64,000 nt of DNA, taken from contig JACKLU010000002.1 in NCBI GenBank assembly GCA_024235735.1, positions 283,878-347,877 on the forward strand. The letters run 5' to 3'. Below the pieces are notes generated by a model, which saw only the letters and a list, made by a program, of their open reading frames with translations, ran no database searches and was not told the origin of the DNA. The position numbers and the translations under genes are program-made. This DNA comes from Burkholderiales bacterium (GTDB taxonomy: Bacteria > Pseudomonadota > Gammaproteobacteria > Burkholderiales > Nitrosomonadaceae). Below, piece after piece: positions 45,530 to 54,523 of this stretch. Every line of letters begins with the position of its first letter. Position 1 is the first letter of the stretch.

Positions 45530-45565
45530 AAAGCCCTGTCTTAGTTGATAGGGCTTTTTTATTTT
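45530..45565 (+). terminator. Rho-independent terminator after rpmA
   Basis: AAAGCCCT (45530-45537) and AGGGCTTT (45550-45557) form an 8-bp stem around 12 nt, followed by TTTATTTTT. It separates the ribosomal genes from obg. Confidence 0.85.
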
Positions 45566-45621
45566 TGATTCAATGAATAATTCCGCACCTGACTGAGTGT
45601 GTCCCAGTTCAAGTTGATAGT

Positions 45622-46656
45622 ATGAAATTTATAGACGAAGCAACGATACAGGTATTTGCCGGTAAAGGCGGGGATGGTGTTGCCAGCTTTCGTCGCGAGA
45701 AATTTATTCCCAAAGGTGGGCCTGACGGTGGTGACGGAGGCAATGGTGGCAGTATCTACGCAGTTGCGGATCGCAATATTAATACTTTAATAGATTATCG
45801 CTATGCACGTATTTTTCGTGCAAAAAATGGGCAAAACGGGCGTGGCTCGGATTGCTATGGTAAAGGCGCTGATGATGTCGTGTTGCGTATGCCAGTGGGT
45901 ACCGTGATTACGAATACTGCTACACACGAAGTCGTTGCTGATCTGTTGCAACATCAGCAGAAAGTCTTATTGGCTAAAGGTGGTTCAGGCGGTTTTGGCA
46001 ATCTGCATTTTAAATCGAGTACTAATCGTACTCCGCGACAGTTTACTCATGGGGAAGTGGGACAGGAATTTGAGTTGAAACTGGAGCTTAAAGTGCTGGC
46101 TGACGTGGGTCTGCTTGGTATGCCCAATGCGGGTAAATCGACATTGATTCGGGCCGTCTCTGCGGCGCGACCCAAAGTAGCCGATTATCCATTCACAACA
46201 TTAAAGCCCAATCTGGGCGTCATTCGGATTGATTATGACCGCAGTTTCGTTATGGCGGATATCCCCGGATTGATTGAAGGCGCGGCAGAAGGCGCCGGCT
46301 TGGGACATCAGTTCTTAAGACATTTGTCGCGCACTCGTTTGTTATTGCACTTGATTGATATGGCGCCTTACGATGAATGCGCGGACCCGCTTCAGGCAGC
46401 ACAGGCAGTGATTACAGAATTGCGTAAATACGATGAGGCTTTGTATTTGAAACCGCGCTGGCTAGTGTTAAACAAGGTAGACATGCTGCCGGAGGAGCAA
46501 AAGGATCAAATCTGCGAGGCATTAATCCGGAAACTGAATTGGACGGATAAATATTTCATGATTTCCGCGCTAACCGGCGAAGGTTGCCGACAGCTCACCT
46601 ATGAAATCATGGATTATCTGGAGCAACACTTGGCGTCAACCGGTGAAAATGACTAA
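45622..46656 (+). CDS. obg: GTPase Obg/CgtA
   Basis: 344 residues. The N-terminal Gly-rich Obg fold (GKGGDGVASFRREKFIPKGGPDGGDGG) is followed by the GTPase motifs G1 GMPNAGKST, G3 DIPGLIEGA and G4 NKVD. It is a ribosome-assembly and stringent-response GTPase. It lacks the extra C-terminal OCT domain, as do most proteobacterial forms. Confidence 0.95.
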   Translation: MKFIDEATIQVFAGKGGDGVASFRREKFIPKGGPDGGDGGNGGSIYAVADRNINTLIDYRYARIFRAKNGQNGRGSDCYGKGADDVVLRMPVGTVITNTATHEVVADLLQHQQKVLLAKGGSGGFGNLHFKSSTNRTPRQFTHGEVGQEFELKLELKVLADVGLLGMPNAGKSTLIRAVSAARPKVADYPFTTLKPNLGVIRIDYDRSFVMADIPGLIEGAAEGAGLGHQFLRHLSRTRLLLHLIDMAPYDECADPLQAAQAVITELRKYDEALYLKPRWLVLNKVDMLPEEQKDQICEALIRKLNWTDKYFMISALTGEGCRQLTYEIMDYLEQHLASTGEND

Positions 46657-46674
46657 TACGGGCGTACGTGTCTC

Positions 46675-47784
46675 ATGTTGAAAGATGCACATCGCATTGT
46701 AGTCAAGGTGGGCAGCAGTCTGGTTACTAACCAAGGAAAAGGACTGGACCATTCAGCATTGATTGATTGGGCGGAGCAGATTGCCAGACTCCGGCATATG
46801 GGCAAGGAAATCGTGTTGGTTTCTTCCGGCGCTATTGCTGAAGGCATGCAACGTCTGGGCTGGAGCACTCGCCCTCATGCTCTGTATGAACTGCAGGCTG
46901 CGGCGGCTATCGGGCAAATGGGGCTGGCGCAGGCATATGCCTCCTGTTTCAGTCATCATGAGTTACAGACAGCGCAAGTATTGCTGACCCATGAAGACCT
47001 TTCCAGCCGCAAACGCTATCTGAACGCGCGTTCGACGCTCATGACGCTGATGAAACTGGAAGCAATACCGGTCATCAACGAAAACGATACCGTTGCGATG
47101 GATGAGATCCGGTTCGGAGACAATGATACGCTGGCCGCGCTGGTAACCAATCTGGTTGAAGCGGACGCGCTGGTAATATTGACTGATCAGGCCGGCCTTT
47201 TTACCAGTGATCCGCGCAAAAACAGCGATGCGCAGTTGCTTTCCGAAATCAGTGCGGCTGATCCCGAGTTAATACGCATGGCCGGCGGCGTTGGCAGCAG
47301 TATTGGCAGCGGCGGCATGCTGACAAAAGTGATTGCGGCAAAGCGTGCCGCACGCAGTGGCGCACACACTATTATTGCATCCGGTCAGCAACCGCAGGTA
47401 TTGGTGCGCATGGCGCATGGCGAATCCATCGGGACGCGACTGTTGGCGACAATACCGATATTGGCGGCGCGAAAGCAATGGTTGGCGGATTATTTACAAG
47501 TACGCGGCAGGGTCACTCTTGATCAAGGGGCCGCAAACGCATTGATTATGGATGGGAAAAGCCTGTTGCCGATTGGCGTGACACATGTTAGCGGTGACTT
47601 TGACCGGGGTGAGGCGGTTGCCTGCTTCACATCCGAAGGGCGGGAGATTGCACGCGGCTTAATCAATTATAATAGCGAGGAAACGCGTAAAATCATGGGT
47701 AAACCGAGTAGCAGCATCGAAATATTATTGGGTTATGTCGACGAAGCTGAATTGATTCATCGCAATAACCTCGCCCTGCTTTAA
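46675..47784 (+). CDS. proB: Glutamate 5-kinase
   Basis: 369 residues with amino-acid kinase and C-terminal PUA domains. IVVKVGSSLVTNQGKG, VSSGAIAEGMQRLGW, NENDTVAMDEIRFGDNDTLAALV, then VGSSIGSGGMLTKVIAAK and a PUA from ~275 (GRVTLDQGAANALIM). First step of proline synthesis. The gene starts 18 nt after obg, a common pairing. Confidence 0.95.
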   Translation: MLKDAHRIVVKVGSSLVTNQGKGLDHSALIDWAEQIARLRHMGKEIVLVSSGAIAEGMQRLGWSTRPHALYELQAAAAIGQMGLAQAYASCFSHHELQTAQVLLTHEDLSSRKRYLNARSTLMTLMKLEAIPVINENDTVAMDEIRFGDNDTLAALVTNLVEADALVILTDQAGLFTSDPRKNSDAQLLSEISAADPELIRMAGGVGSSIGSGGMLTKVIAAKRAARSGAHTIIASGQQPQVLVRMAHGESIGTRLLATIPILAARKQWLADYLQVRGRVTLDQGAANALIMDGKSLLPIGVTHVSGDFDRGEAVACFTSEGREIARGLINYNSEETRKIMGKPSSSIEILLGYVDEAELIHRNNLALL

Positions 47785-47838
47785 TAATTGCAAAAATTTC
47801 TTGTTTTTGGGAATCTGTAAATAATACATTACAGCCAG

Positions 47839-48951
47839 ATGAATGATCCTGTGGATAAAAGTCTTCAACGCATTGCCGCCATAGACTGGATGCGCGGTAT
47901 TGTCATGATGCTTATGGCGCTGGATCATGCATCGGGGTTCTTCAATCAGGGTCGCATTTTTGCGGATTCCATTCTGCTCTATGAAAGCGGTAGCCAGTTC
48001 GCCAGTGACCAGTTTTTGACGCGCTGGATCACGCATATCTGTGCACCGACATTTATTTTTCTGACCGGTGCGTCAATTGCAGTCAGCAACGCGCAACGTT
48101 TGCAGCAGGGAATGCCGCAGCAGATTATAGACCGCGAATTATGGTTGCGCGGTATTTTTATTGCAATGCTGGATATCGTGTTGCTCTCGCTGGCTTCCGG
48201 CAAGCTCGTTCTGCAGGTTCTGTATGCGATTGGCGTCAGCATGATCATGATGGTATGGGTGCGTCGCTTGCACAAAGGCGTGATATGGGTGACGGCAATT
48301 GTGATCATGACCGGGAGCGAATTGCTGCTGAAATGGATTTGGGTGCCTGGCGATGAAGTACCGCTCTGGCTTGCGCTCACTTTCGCACCAGTTTTTTCGA
48401 CGGCATTTTCTGTGTTTTATCCGGTGATACCATGGCTGGCTGTTATGATGCTGGGGTGGATTTTTGGCGAATGGATACAGTCAAAACGTCCCGATCCGCG
48501 ATGTATTCAGCGTCTGCTGCTTGTCAGCGGCGGATGCGCAGTACTGTTATTCATTCTGATCCGTAGCATGGCCGATTATGGCAACATGTTTATGCTGCTG
48601 GAAGGGTATTCGGTTGTGCAGTGGCTGCATGTCAGCAAATATCCCCCCAGTCTTGCCTATGTTTTGCTGGAGCTTGGATTGATGGCTGTCATACTGGCAA
48701 TATTGATGTGGCTAGAGCCGATTATCGGAGTGCGTCGTAACGGTGTAGCCCTAGTATTCGGCCAGACAGCGCTGTTTTTTTATCTGGCGCACTTCGGTGT
48801 GTTGATGTTGTTGCAGTTATTTTTTGAACGTGGCGGCCTGGGCTCGGCGTATTTCATGGCGCTGCTGACATTGCTGATATTGTACCCTGCGTGCCGGGTT
48901 TACCGCACCATTAAGTGGCGTAATCCCTCAAGCCTTTTACGTTATATGTGA
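47839..48951 (+). CDS. DUF1624/heparan-alpha-glucosaminide N-acetyltransferase-like membrane protein
   Basis: 370 residues with ~10 membrane segments. The opening AIDWMRGIVMMLMALDHASGFF holds the D-x-x-RG and LDH motif of the DUF1624 (PF07786) family, and FLTGASIAVS follows near 75. Related proteins move acetyl groups across membranes to amino sugars, but the substrate here is unknown. It starts 54 nt after proB; no functional link is evident. Confidence 0.8.
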   Translation: MNDPVDKSLQRIAAIDWMRGIVMMLMALDHASGFFNQGRIFADSILLYESGSQFASDQFLTRWITHICAPTFIFLTGASIAVSNAQRLQQGMPQQIIDRELWLRGIFIAMLDIVLLSLASGKLVLQVLYAIGVSMIMMVWVRRLHKGVIWVTAIVIMTGSELLLKWIWVPGDEVPLWLALTFAPVFSTAFSVFYPVIPWLAVMMLGWIFGEWIQSKRPDPRCIQRLLLVSGGCAVLLFILIRSMADYGNMFMLLEGYSVVQWLHVSKYPPSLAYVLLELGLMAVILAILMWLEPIIGVRRNGVALVFGQTALFFYLAHFGVLMLLQLFFERGGLGSAYFMALLTLLILYPACRVYRTIKWRNPSSLLRYM

Positions 48952-49004
48952 ATCCGGATTAGCAGGTTGCATTTAATTTAAATAAATATTGAAAATATCG
49001 TCAG

Positions 49005-49379
49005 ATGGCCATTAAAAAGATTCTGATCGTTGATGATTCGCCGACCGAGCGGCATATTCTGTCCAGAATTCTGGTCAGAAAAGGGTACCAGACCATTTTG
49101 GCCGAGAACGGTGCGCGGGCGATCGCAATTGCAAAGGAAACCTGTCCCGATCTTGTTCTGATGGATATCGTCATGCCGGATGTTAATGGTTTTCAGGCGA
49201 TACGAATGTTTCTCCGAGATCAGGCGCTGCGTGTTATTCCCATTATCATCTGTAGCACAAAAGGGCAGGAGATCGATAAAATCTGGGGAATGCGCCAGGG
49301 TGCGAAAGACTATGTCGTTAAGCCCATTGTGGCGGAAGAGTTGTTGCAGAAAATAGCCCGGCTCGACACACCGGATTAA
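49005..49379 (+). CDS. Response regulator, PilH-like
   Basis: 124 residues, a single receiver domain. KKILIVDDSPTERHILSRIL has the acidic pocket, VLMDIVMPDVNGFQA the phosphoacceptor Asp, and GAKDYVVKPIV the Lys. No output domain follows. Lengths and sequence match PilH/PilG of type IV pilus chemosensory systems; the next gene is CheW/PilI-like, but pilJ and chpA are not in this window. Confidence 0.8.
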   Translation: MAIKKILIVDDSPTERHILSRILVRKGYQTILAENGARAIAIAKETCPDLVLMDIVMPDVNGFQAIRMFLRDQALRVIPIIICSTKGQEIDKIWGMRQGAKDYVVKPIVAEELLQKIARLDTPD

Positions 49380-49406
49380 GACATACAACATGCAGAGGGC
49401 GATACT

Positions 49407-49916
49407 ATGGAAAATATTCACGAGAAGCCAGAAGCGACTGAAATATCTGAAATGCCAAATGCTGAGAAACCGATTGCTGATATAGCCGTGTTGGGCATGA
49501 TGATCGGCGATGTGCGTTATCTGGCGCGAATGAGCGAAATCAGCGAAGTGATTCCGGTTGCCGAAATTGTTTCTGTACCGTTAACGCACCCCTGGTTTCT
49601 GGGCATTATCAATGTGCACGGAAACCTGTACGGCATAACCGATTTGGGCGCCTACCTGGGGGGGGCGGCTGTGCCGTTCGATTCCCGCTCCCGCATTTTG
49701 CTGGTTTCAGCAGATTACAAAATAAACAGCGGATTTATCGTCCACAATTTGATGGGTATACGCAGTTTGTCCGAGTTTGTGGTCTGCCCGGACTGTAATG
49801 AGCAGTTGCGCGCCGGTGTGTCGCATATCTATCAGGATAAGGAAGGTCGCACCTGGTACGAACTGGATTTGCGCACATTTGTCCGCGAAAAGCGTTTTCT
49901 TCAAATTGCCAGTTAA
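49407..49916 (+). CDS. CheW-like scaffold, PilI type
   Basis: 169 residues with a CheW domain (YLARMSEISEVIPVAEIVSVP, FLGIINVHGNLYGITDLGAYLGG) from ~30 to ~160. It should link a receptor to a CheA-type kinase for twitching motility. It follows the PilH-like gene by 27 nt. An unusual C-P-D-C pair (VCPDCNEQL) appears near 130, which is not general in CheW proteins. Confidence 0.8.
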   Translation: MENIHEKPEATEISEMPNAEKPIADIAVLGMMIGDVRYLARMSEISEVIPVAEIVSVPLTHPWFLGIINVHGNLYGITDLGAYLGGAAVPFDSRSRILLVSADYKINSGFIVHNLMGIRSLSEFVVCPDCNEQLRAGVSHIYQDKEGRTWYELDLRTFVREKRFLQIAS

Positions 49917-49949
49917 CCAATCCATGTTTACATTTTTTTATACCTAACC

Positions 49950-50837
49950 ATGACCATTTCGCAATCCACCGCCCGCGACAAAGCAAAAATCCTTGCCGAA
50001 GCACTGCCCTATATTCAGCGTTTTCATGGTAAAACCATCGTCATTAAATACGGCGGCAACGCCATGACCCAGGAAAATCTTAAATACGGTTTTGCGCGCG
50101 ATGTCGTGCTGCTCAAGCTGGTTGGCATGAATCCGGTGGTTATTCATGGCGGTGGACCGCAAATTGACCAAATGCTCAAACGTGTTGGCAAGCAAGGCGA
50201 ATTTATTCAGGGCATGCGCGTGACCGATGCAGAAACCATGGATGTCGTGGAAATGGTACTCGGTGGTTCCGTCAATAAGGATATCGTCAATCTGATCAAT
50301 CGCCAGGGCGGTAAGGCCGTCGGGTTGACCGGCAAGGACGGTGCATTCATACGCGCCAGAAAAATGCTTGTCAAAGACCGTGAAAAAGCGGGCGAGTGGA
50401 TCAGCATCGGCCAGGTCGGTGAAATCGAATCAATTGACCCATCGCTTATTGCATTGCTCGATAGTCAGGACTTCATTCCAGTCATTGCGCCTATCGGCGT
50501 AGGTGAGAATGGCGAATCGTACAACATCAATGCCGATCTTGTTGCCGGAAAACTGGCCGAGATATTATGCGCCGAGAAGCTGATTTTGCTCACCAACACG
50601 CCGGGCGTGCTCGACAAGGATGGCAATTTATTGACCGGCTTATCCGCGCAGAAGATCGACGAATTATTTGCTGACGGTACCATATCCGGCGGCATGCTGC
50701 CGAAAATTGGTTCCGCACTTGACGCAGTGAAGAATGGCGTCAATTCCTGTCATATCATTGATGGGCGCGTCGAGCATGCGCTGCTGCTTGAAATTCTGAC
50801 TGACCAGGGTGTCGGTACGCTGATCAGCAATCAGTGA
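49950..50837 (+). CDS. argB: Acetylglutamate kinase
   Basis: 295 residues. IVIKYGGNAM, NPVVIHGGGPQIDQML, GMRVTDAETMDVVEMVLGGSVNKDIV and LLTNTPGVLDKDG are signature regions; the end reads GVGTLISN. It phosphorylates N-acetylglutamate in arginine synthesis and has the N-terminal extension usual for arginine-sensitive enzymes. Confidence 0.95.
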   Translation: MTISQSTARDKAKILAEALPYIQRFHGKTIVIKYGGNAMTQENLKYGFARDVVLLKLVGMNPVVIHGGGPQIDQMLKRVGKQGEFIQGMRVTDAETMDVVEMVLGGSVNKDIVNLINRQGGKAVGLTGKDGAFIRARKMLVKDREKAGEWISIGQVGEIESIDPSLIALLDSQDFIPVIAPIGVGENGESYNINADLVAGKLAEILCAEKLILLTNTPGVLDKDGNLLTGLSAQKIDELFADGTISGGMLPKIGSALDAVKNGVNSCHIIDGRVEHALLLEILTDQGVGTLISNQ

Positions 50838-50909
50838 TTTAGTAGGAGTTAAAAGATTATCTACGTTGCCGCTGTGGCGTTAAAAGATTTCAGTGTCAAT
50901 TCGTAGGTA

Positions 50910-51071
50910 ATGTCATTTTTTAACTTTGCAATAACCACAATTGTCTTGGGATTTTCTGGACTGTTAATGTCATTTGATCAACCAATGTCAGTTTCAGTCG
51001 AAGAAAATAGCTGGAGATTATTGATAATTATTATTGTTTGCTTTATTATTTTTGGTTTGATTGAATTGTGA
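50910..51071 (+). CDS. Small two-helix membrane protein
   Basis: A 53-residue frame from ATG 50910 with the hydrophobic segments FFNFAITTIVLGFSGLLM and LLIIIIVCFIIFGLIEL separated by an acidic loop (SVSVEENSW). The stop overlaps the next GTG start in the sequence GTGA, a sign of coupled genes. The ribosome site is weak. It has no recognisable family; it may be a leader or helper of the TonB operon that follows. Confidence 0.5.
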   Translation: MSFFNFAITTIVLGFSGLLMSFDQPMSVSVEENSWRLLIIIIVCFIIFGLIEL

Positions 51072-51181
51072 TCAATGCTTTTTTTCTCAAAAGAACCGGA
51101 CGGTTGTTTTCATTCGGGTTATCTTTTGCCTGTTTTACAGTTTCAGGTTGTGCATTGAAGAAAGTTCCGGGTGATGATTAA
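51068..51181 (+). CDS. Small lipoprotein
   Basis: 37 residues from GTG 51068. After a hydrophobic run (LFSFGLSFACFTVSGC) the lipobox VSGC gives an acylatable Cys, and the mature part is only ALKKVPGDD. It overlaps the preceding membrane mini-gene by 4 nt and ends 6 nt before tonB. The layout recalls LptM-like tiny lipoproteins, but the mature sequence does not match them clearly. Confidence 0.45.
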   Translation: MINAFFLKRTGRLFSFGLSFACFTVSGCALKKVPGDD

Positions 51182-51187
51182 TTCATA

Positions 51188-51901
51188 ATGCAATCTCTTT
51201 CACAGAAAAATATCGATTATTTAGGATCGAAACAAAGTCTTGTTTCCTTGCCTGGCATTCTGCTGGTATTGATTGTGCATGGCGCCCTGTTTTACGTGCT
51301 ATGGAATCAGCGCGTTTTGCCGCAACCTGAACAGGTGGTCAGGCTGTTTGCCGAAGTGATTTCACTACCGGAACCGCAGGTGCAACCTGAGGTTAAACCG
51401 GAACCCGTACCGGTGAAACTGCAACCGATCCAAAAACCTGAACCCAAGCCAAAAGTCAAGCAACTGGTGACAAAAGCCCCGGAAGCGCCACGACCTCAAC
51501 CGGTTGTAGCGCCGGATCCGGATCCTGAGCTGGAACCAGCTGAAGAGAAAAATTTGCCTGTACCGATCGCTGAAGCACCGACAAAACCGCAGATGCCGGC
51601 TGGGCCTGTGACACTTTCATCAGAGTTGTCCGTTTCCTGTCCTTCGCTGACTGCGCCAACTTATCCTGCAATTTCACGGCGCATGGGCGAAGAGGGCAAG
51701 CTGGTGTTGCGGGTTGAATTGGATGAGGCTGGTCGCATCGATGATGCACGCGTGATTGACAGCAGTGGTTATGATCGCTTGGATAAAGCAGCGCTTGAAG
51801 CAGTAAGAAGCTGGCGATGCCGGCCGTCGATGCGGGATGGTCAGCCCGTGCGTGCGATCGCGCTGCAACCTTTTAATTTTGTATTGCAAGGAAATAATTA
51901 A
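51188..51901 (+). CDS. tonB: Energy transducer TonB
   Basis: 237 residues: an N-terminal membrane anchor (LVSLPGILLVLIVHGALFYVLW), a long Pro/Glu/Lys/Val spacer (VKPEPVPVKLQPIQKPEPKPK...) and a C-terminal TonB domain with YPAISRRMGEEGKLVLRVELDEAGRID. The Pro-rich section spans the periplasm. Its stop shares bases with the exbB start (TAATG), so the three genes are one operon. A receptor is not adjacent; the only one in the window is decayed. Confidence 0.95.
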   Translation: MQSLSQKNIDYLGSKQSLVSLPGILLVLIVHGALFYVLWNQRVLPQPEQVVRLFAEVISLPEPQVQPEVKPEPVPVKLQPIQKPEPKPKVKQLVTKAPEAPRPQPVVAPDPDPELEPAEEKNLPVPIAEAPTKPQMPAGPVTLSSELSVSCPSLTAPTYPAISRRMGEEGKLVLRVELDEAGRIDDARVIDSSGYDRLDKAALEAVRSWRCRPSMRDGQPVRAIALQPFNFVLQGNN

Positions 51902-52659
51902 TGGAACAAGGTCTTGGTTTTTCTCATTTTCTCGCTCAAATTGATGGTGTCGGGATTGGTGTGCTGGTTTTGCTTATCTCGCTCTCAATTGCAAGCTGGT
52001 ATTTGATAATTACCAAAAGTATCGCTAACTTTATTGCCAAAAGACGTGCTACTGCATTTCTAAAGCATTTCTGGAACGTCGAATCGTTAGATGAAGTGAA
52101 AACAACGCTCAACAGCACCGCGCCGAATAACGCCTTTGCCGAGCTGGCCAAGCTTGGATTGGAGGCGGCGGCTGATTCCAAAGCGCAGGATTTACAGAAA
52201 CTGGCTGCCGCGGGTGGAACCAGTGAATTTCTGACGCGTGCGCTACGTAACGGTATCGATCAAGAGGCCGCACGTGTGGAAAACGGATTGACACTGATTG
52301 CATCGGCTGGATCTGCTGCGCCTTATATTGGTTTGTTTGGTACTGTATGGGGCATTTATCATGCATTGATACAAATCGGTTTATCAGGGCAAGGAACACT
52401 GGACAAAGTTGCCGGCCCTGTCGGCGAGGCACTGATCATGACAGCATTGGGTCTTGCTGTAGCGATTCCGGCGGTTCTGGCCTATAACGCCTTTGTGCGG
52501 CGCAATCGCATATGGCTTGCACGTCTTGATGCATTTGCGCATGACTTGTTTGTGTTGATCACCATTGGGAACGGCAGTGACAGCTATAAAAAGCAATCGG
52601 TACCGCAGACAATTGCACCGGCGACAACATATTCGAATCTTGAAGGAAGGGGGCAGTAA
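51901..52659 (+). CDS. exbB: ExbB/TolQ-type proton channel subunit
   Basis: 252 residues with three membrane segments (GVLVLLISLSIASWYLIITK, LIASAGSAAPYIGLFGTVWGIYHAL, ALIMTALGLAVAIPAVLAYNAF). ExbB uses the proton gradient to energise TonB. It overlaps tonB by one base and exbD by one base. Confidence 0.93.
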   Translation: MEQGLGFSHFLAQIDGVGIGVLVLLISLSIASWYLIITKSIANFIAKRRATAFLKHFWNVESLDEVKTTLNSTAPNNAFAELAKLGLEAAADSKAQDLQKLAAAGGTSEFLTRALRNGIDQEAARVENGLTLIASAGSAAPYIGLFGTVWGIYHALIQIGLSGQGTLDKVAGPVGEALIMTALGLAVAIPAVLAYNAFVRRNRIWLARLDAFAHDLFVLITIGNGSDSYKKQSVPQTIAPATTYSNLEGRGQ

Positions 52660-53081
52660 TGGCGTTTGGCAGCATGAATAGCAGTGGACAGCAGGCGCCG
52701 ATGTCGGAAATTAATGTTGTGCCGTTAGTTGATGTGATGCTCGTTTTGCTGATTATATTCATCATCACAGCACCGCTGTTGACGCATTCAGTCAAGATCG
52801 ATCTGCCGAAAGCAGAAAGTACGCCCAATATCACCCAGCCTGAACACGTTGAGTTAGCCATACAAGACGATGGCAGTTTGTTCTGGAATGGTGAGCCGGT
52901 TCTTCTGGATGCGTTGTCGGCCCGGTTTTCCGCGGCTGTTGCGCAGGATCCCAAAACGGAATTACATATTCGTGCAGACAAGCTCGCACATTATGAGCAT
53001 GTCGCCAAAGTCATGAGCAAAGCGGCCAATGCAGGTATGGCGAGAATCGGTTTTATTACCGATCCCTCATTGCGGGAATAA
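52659..53081 (+). CDS. exbD: ExbD/TolR-type accessory protein
   Basis: 140 residues. MSEINVVPLVDVMLVLLIIFIIT contains the membrane segment with the essential Asp; the rest is the periplasmic domain (TELHIRADKLAHYEHVAKVMSKAANAGMARIGFIT). It is the third part of the TonB motor. Confidence 0.93.
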   Translation: MAFGSMNSSGQQAPMSEINVVPLVDVMLVLLIIFIITAPLLTHSVKIDLPKAESTPNITQPEHVELAIQDDGSLFWNGEPVLLDALSARFSAAVAQDPKTELHIRADKLAHYEHVAKVMSKAANAGMARIGFITDPSLRE

Positions 53082-53082
53082 A

Positions 53083-54387
53083 TCATATTTGCCGCCCTGG
53101 CATGACATCGTGCGGCAGACGGACGGATTTTTCCACGCCGGCATTCGGGTCGTTGAATATTGAAACGGACAGGCTGTTTTCGCTTTTTGCAACGATCAGC
53201 GTAACAACCGCATCGCCGGTTACATTGACGGCGGTGCGCAGCATGTCCAGCAAGCGGTCTACACCCATAATCAAGGCGATACCCTCAACAGGAAGACCAA
53301 CCTGATTGAACACCATGGCCAGCATGATCAGACCGACGCCCGGCACGCCTGCGGTGCCAATCGAGGCCAGCACGGCCATGCCGATAACGGTCAGATAATC
53401 GAGCAGGTCAAGTTCTATGCCATATACATTGGCGATAAAGACGGTGGCGACACCCTGCATGATCGCCGTGCCATCCATATTAATCGTCGCGCCAAGCGGT
53501 ACTACAAACGATGCTGTTGAATTATCGACGCCCATGCGCTTTTCCAGTGTTTTCAAAGTGACAGGAATGGTCGCATTGGAGCTGGATGTACTGAATGCGA
53601 AAAGCTGAGCAGTGCGTACTTTTTTCAGGAATTGAATGGGGCTGACTTTTCCCAGCAACTTTAATAAAACCATCAGTGTACCCGCTACATGCATGATCAA
53701 TACCGCAATGACCACACAAAAATAACCGATCATCGGCAGAATCAATCCAATGCCTTGCAGCGCAAATGTTTGCGCCATAATTGCAAAGATGCCATAGGGT
53801 GCCAGTGACATGACAATGCCGACCATTTGCATCATGACTTCATTCAGTTTCTCAACGCTTTCGATCAATGCGCGACCGCGCTCGCCAATCATCAGCAGGC
53901 AAATGGAAAACAGAATTGTAAAAAAAATGATCTGCAACATGTTGCCGTCGATAAAGGCGGCAAGCGGATTACCTGGAACAAGATCAATAATGACTTGTGT
54001 CAAAGGTGGTGCTTCAGGTGCCTCGAATGTGTTTTCCATGTTTTGTGTGGATTGGAAACCTTTGCCGGGGCCTATATTCTCGGCGACAAGAATCGCCAAA
54101 GCGATAGCCAATCCGGTAGACAGCAGAAACAGCGCCAGTGATTTGATACCAATACGTCCCAGTTTACTGACATCGCCAATACCGCAAACACCGCAGATCA
54201 GTGAAAAAGTCACCAGCGGCACGACAAGCATTTTCAGCAGATTGAGGAAAATAGCGCCGACGGCATGAAATAAACCGTTGACCAGAAAGTTTTGAATAAA
54301 TGTAACGTCAGGCGTAAATGCATTGATCAGGCTGCCCAGCGTAAGCCCGGCAAGCATCCAGATCAGTATTTTTTGCGTCAATGTCAT
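53083..54387 (-). CDS. Dicarboxylate/amino acid:cation symporter
   Basis: 434 residues of the DAACS family. Signatures are VVPLVTFSLICGV, FAFSTSSSNATIPVTLKTLEKRMGV, VVPLGATINMDGTAIMQG (the substrate-binding NMDGT) and GIALIMGVDRLLDMLRTAVNVTGD. It imports C4-dicarboxylates or acidic amino acids with Na+ or H+; the exact substrate cannot be read. It converges with exbD by one base. Confidence 0.88.
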   Translation of the reverse strand: MTLTQKILIWMLAGLTLGSLINAFTPDVTFIQNFLVNGLFHAVGAIFLNLLKMLVVPLVTFSLICGVCGIGDVSKLGRIGIKSLALFLLSTGLAIALAILVAENIGPGKGFQSTQNMENTFEAPEAPPLTQVIIDLVPGNPLAAFIDGNMLQIIFFTILFSICLLMIGERGRALIESVEKLNEVMMQMVGIVMSLAPYGIFAIMAQTFALQGIGLILPMIGYFCVVIAVLIMHVAGTLMVLLKLLGKVSPIQFLKKVRTAQLFAFSTSSSNATIPVTLKTLEKRMGVDNSTASFVVPLGATINMDGTAIMQGVATVFIANVYGIELDLLDYLTVIGMAVLASIGTAGVPGVGLIMLAMVFNQVGLPVEGIALIMGVDRLLDMLRTAVNVTGDAVVTLIVAKSENSLSVSIFNDPNAGVEKSVRLPHDVMPGRQI

Positions 54388-54523
54388 AACAGTTGCGATT
54401 AAATTACCCGGATTGCCAATGAAGCAGTCGTCTGGGAGGAGTCTGGACGGCTATTGATGAGTATCATGCTATTGTATATTCAAATTAAGCACCTTAAGCA
54501 CCGAATCAATGATATGGAGAATA

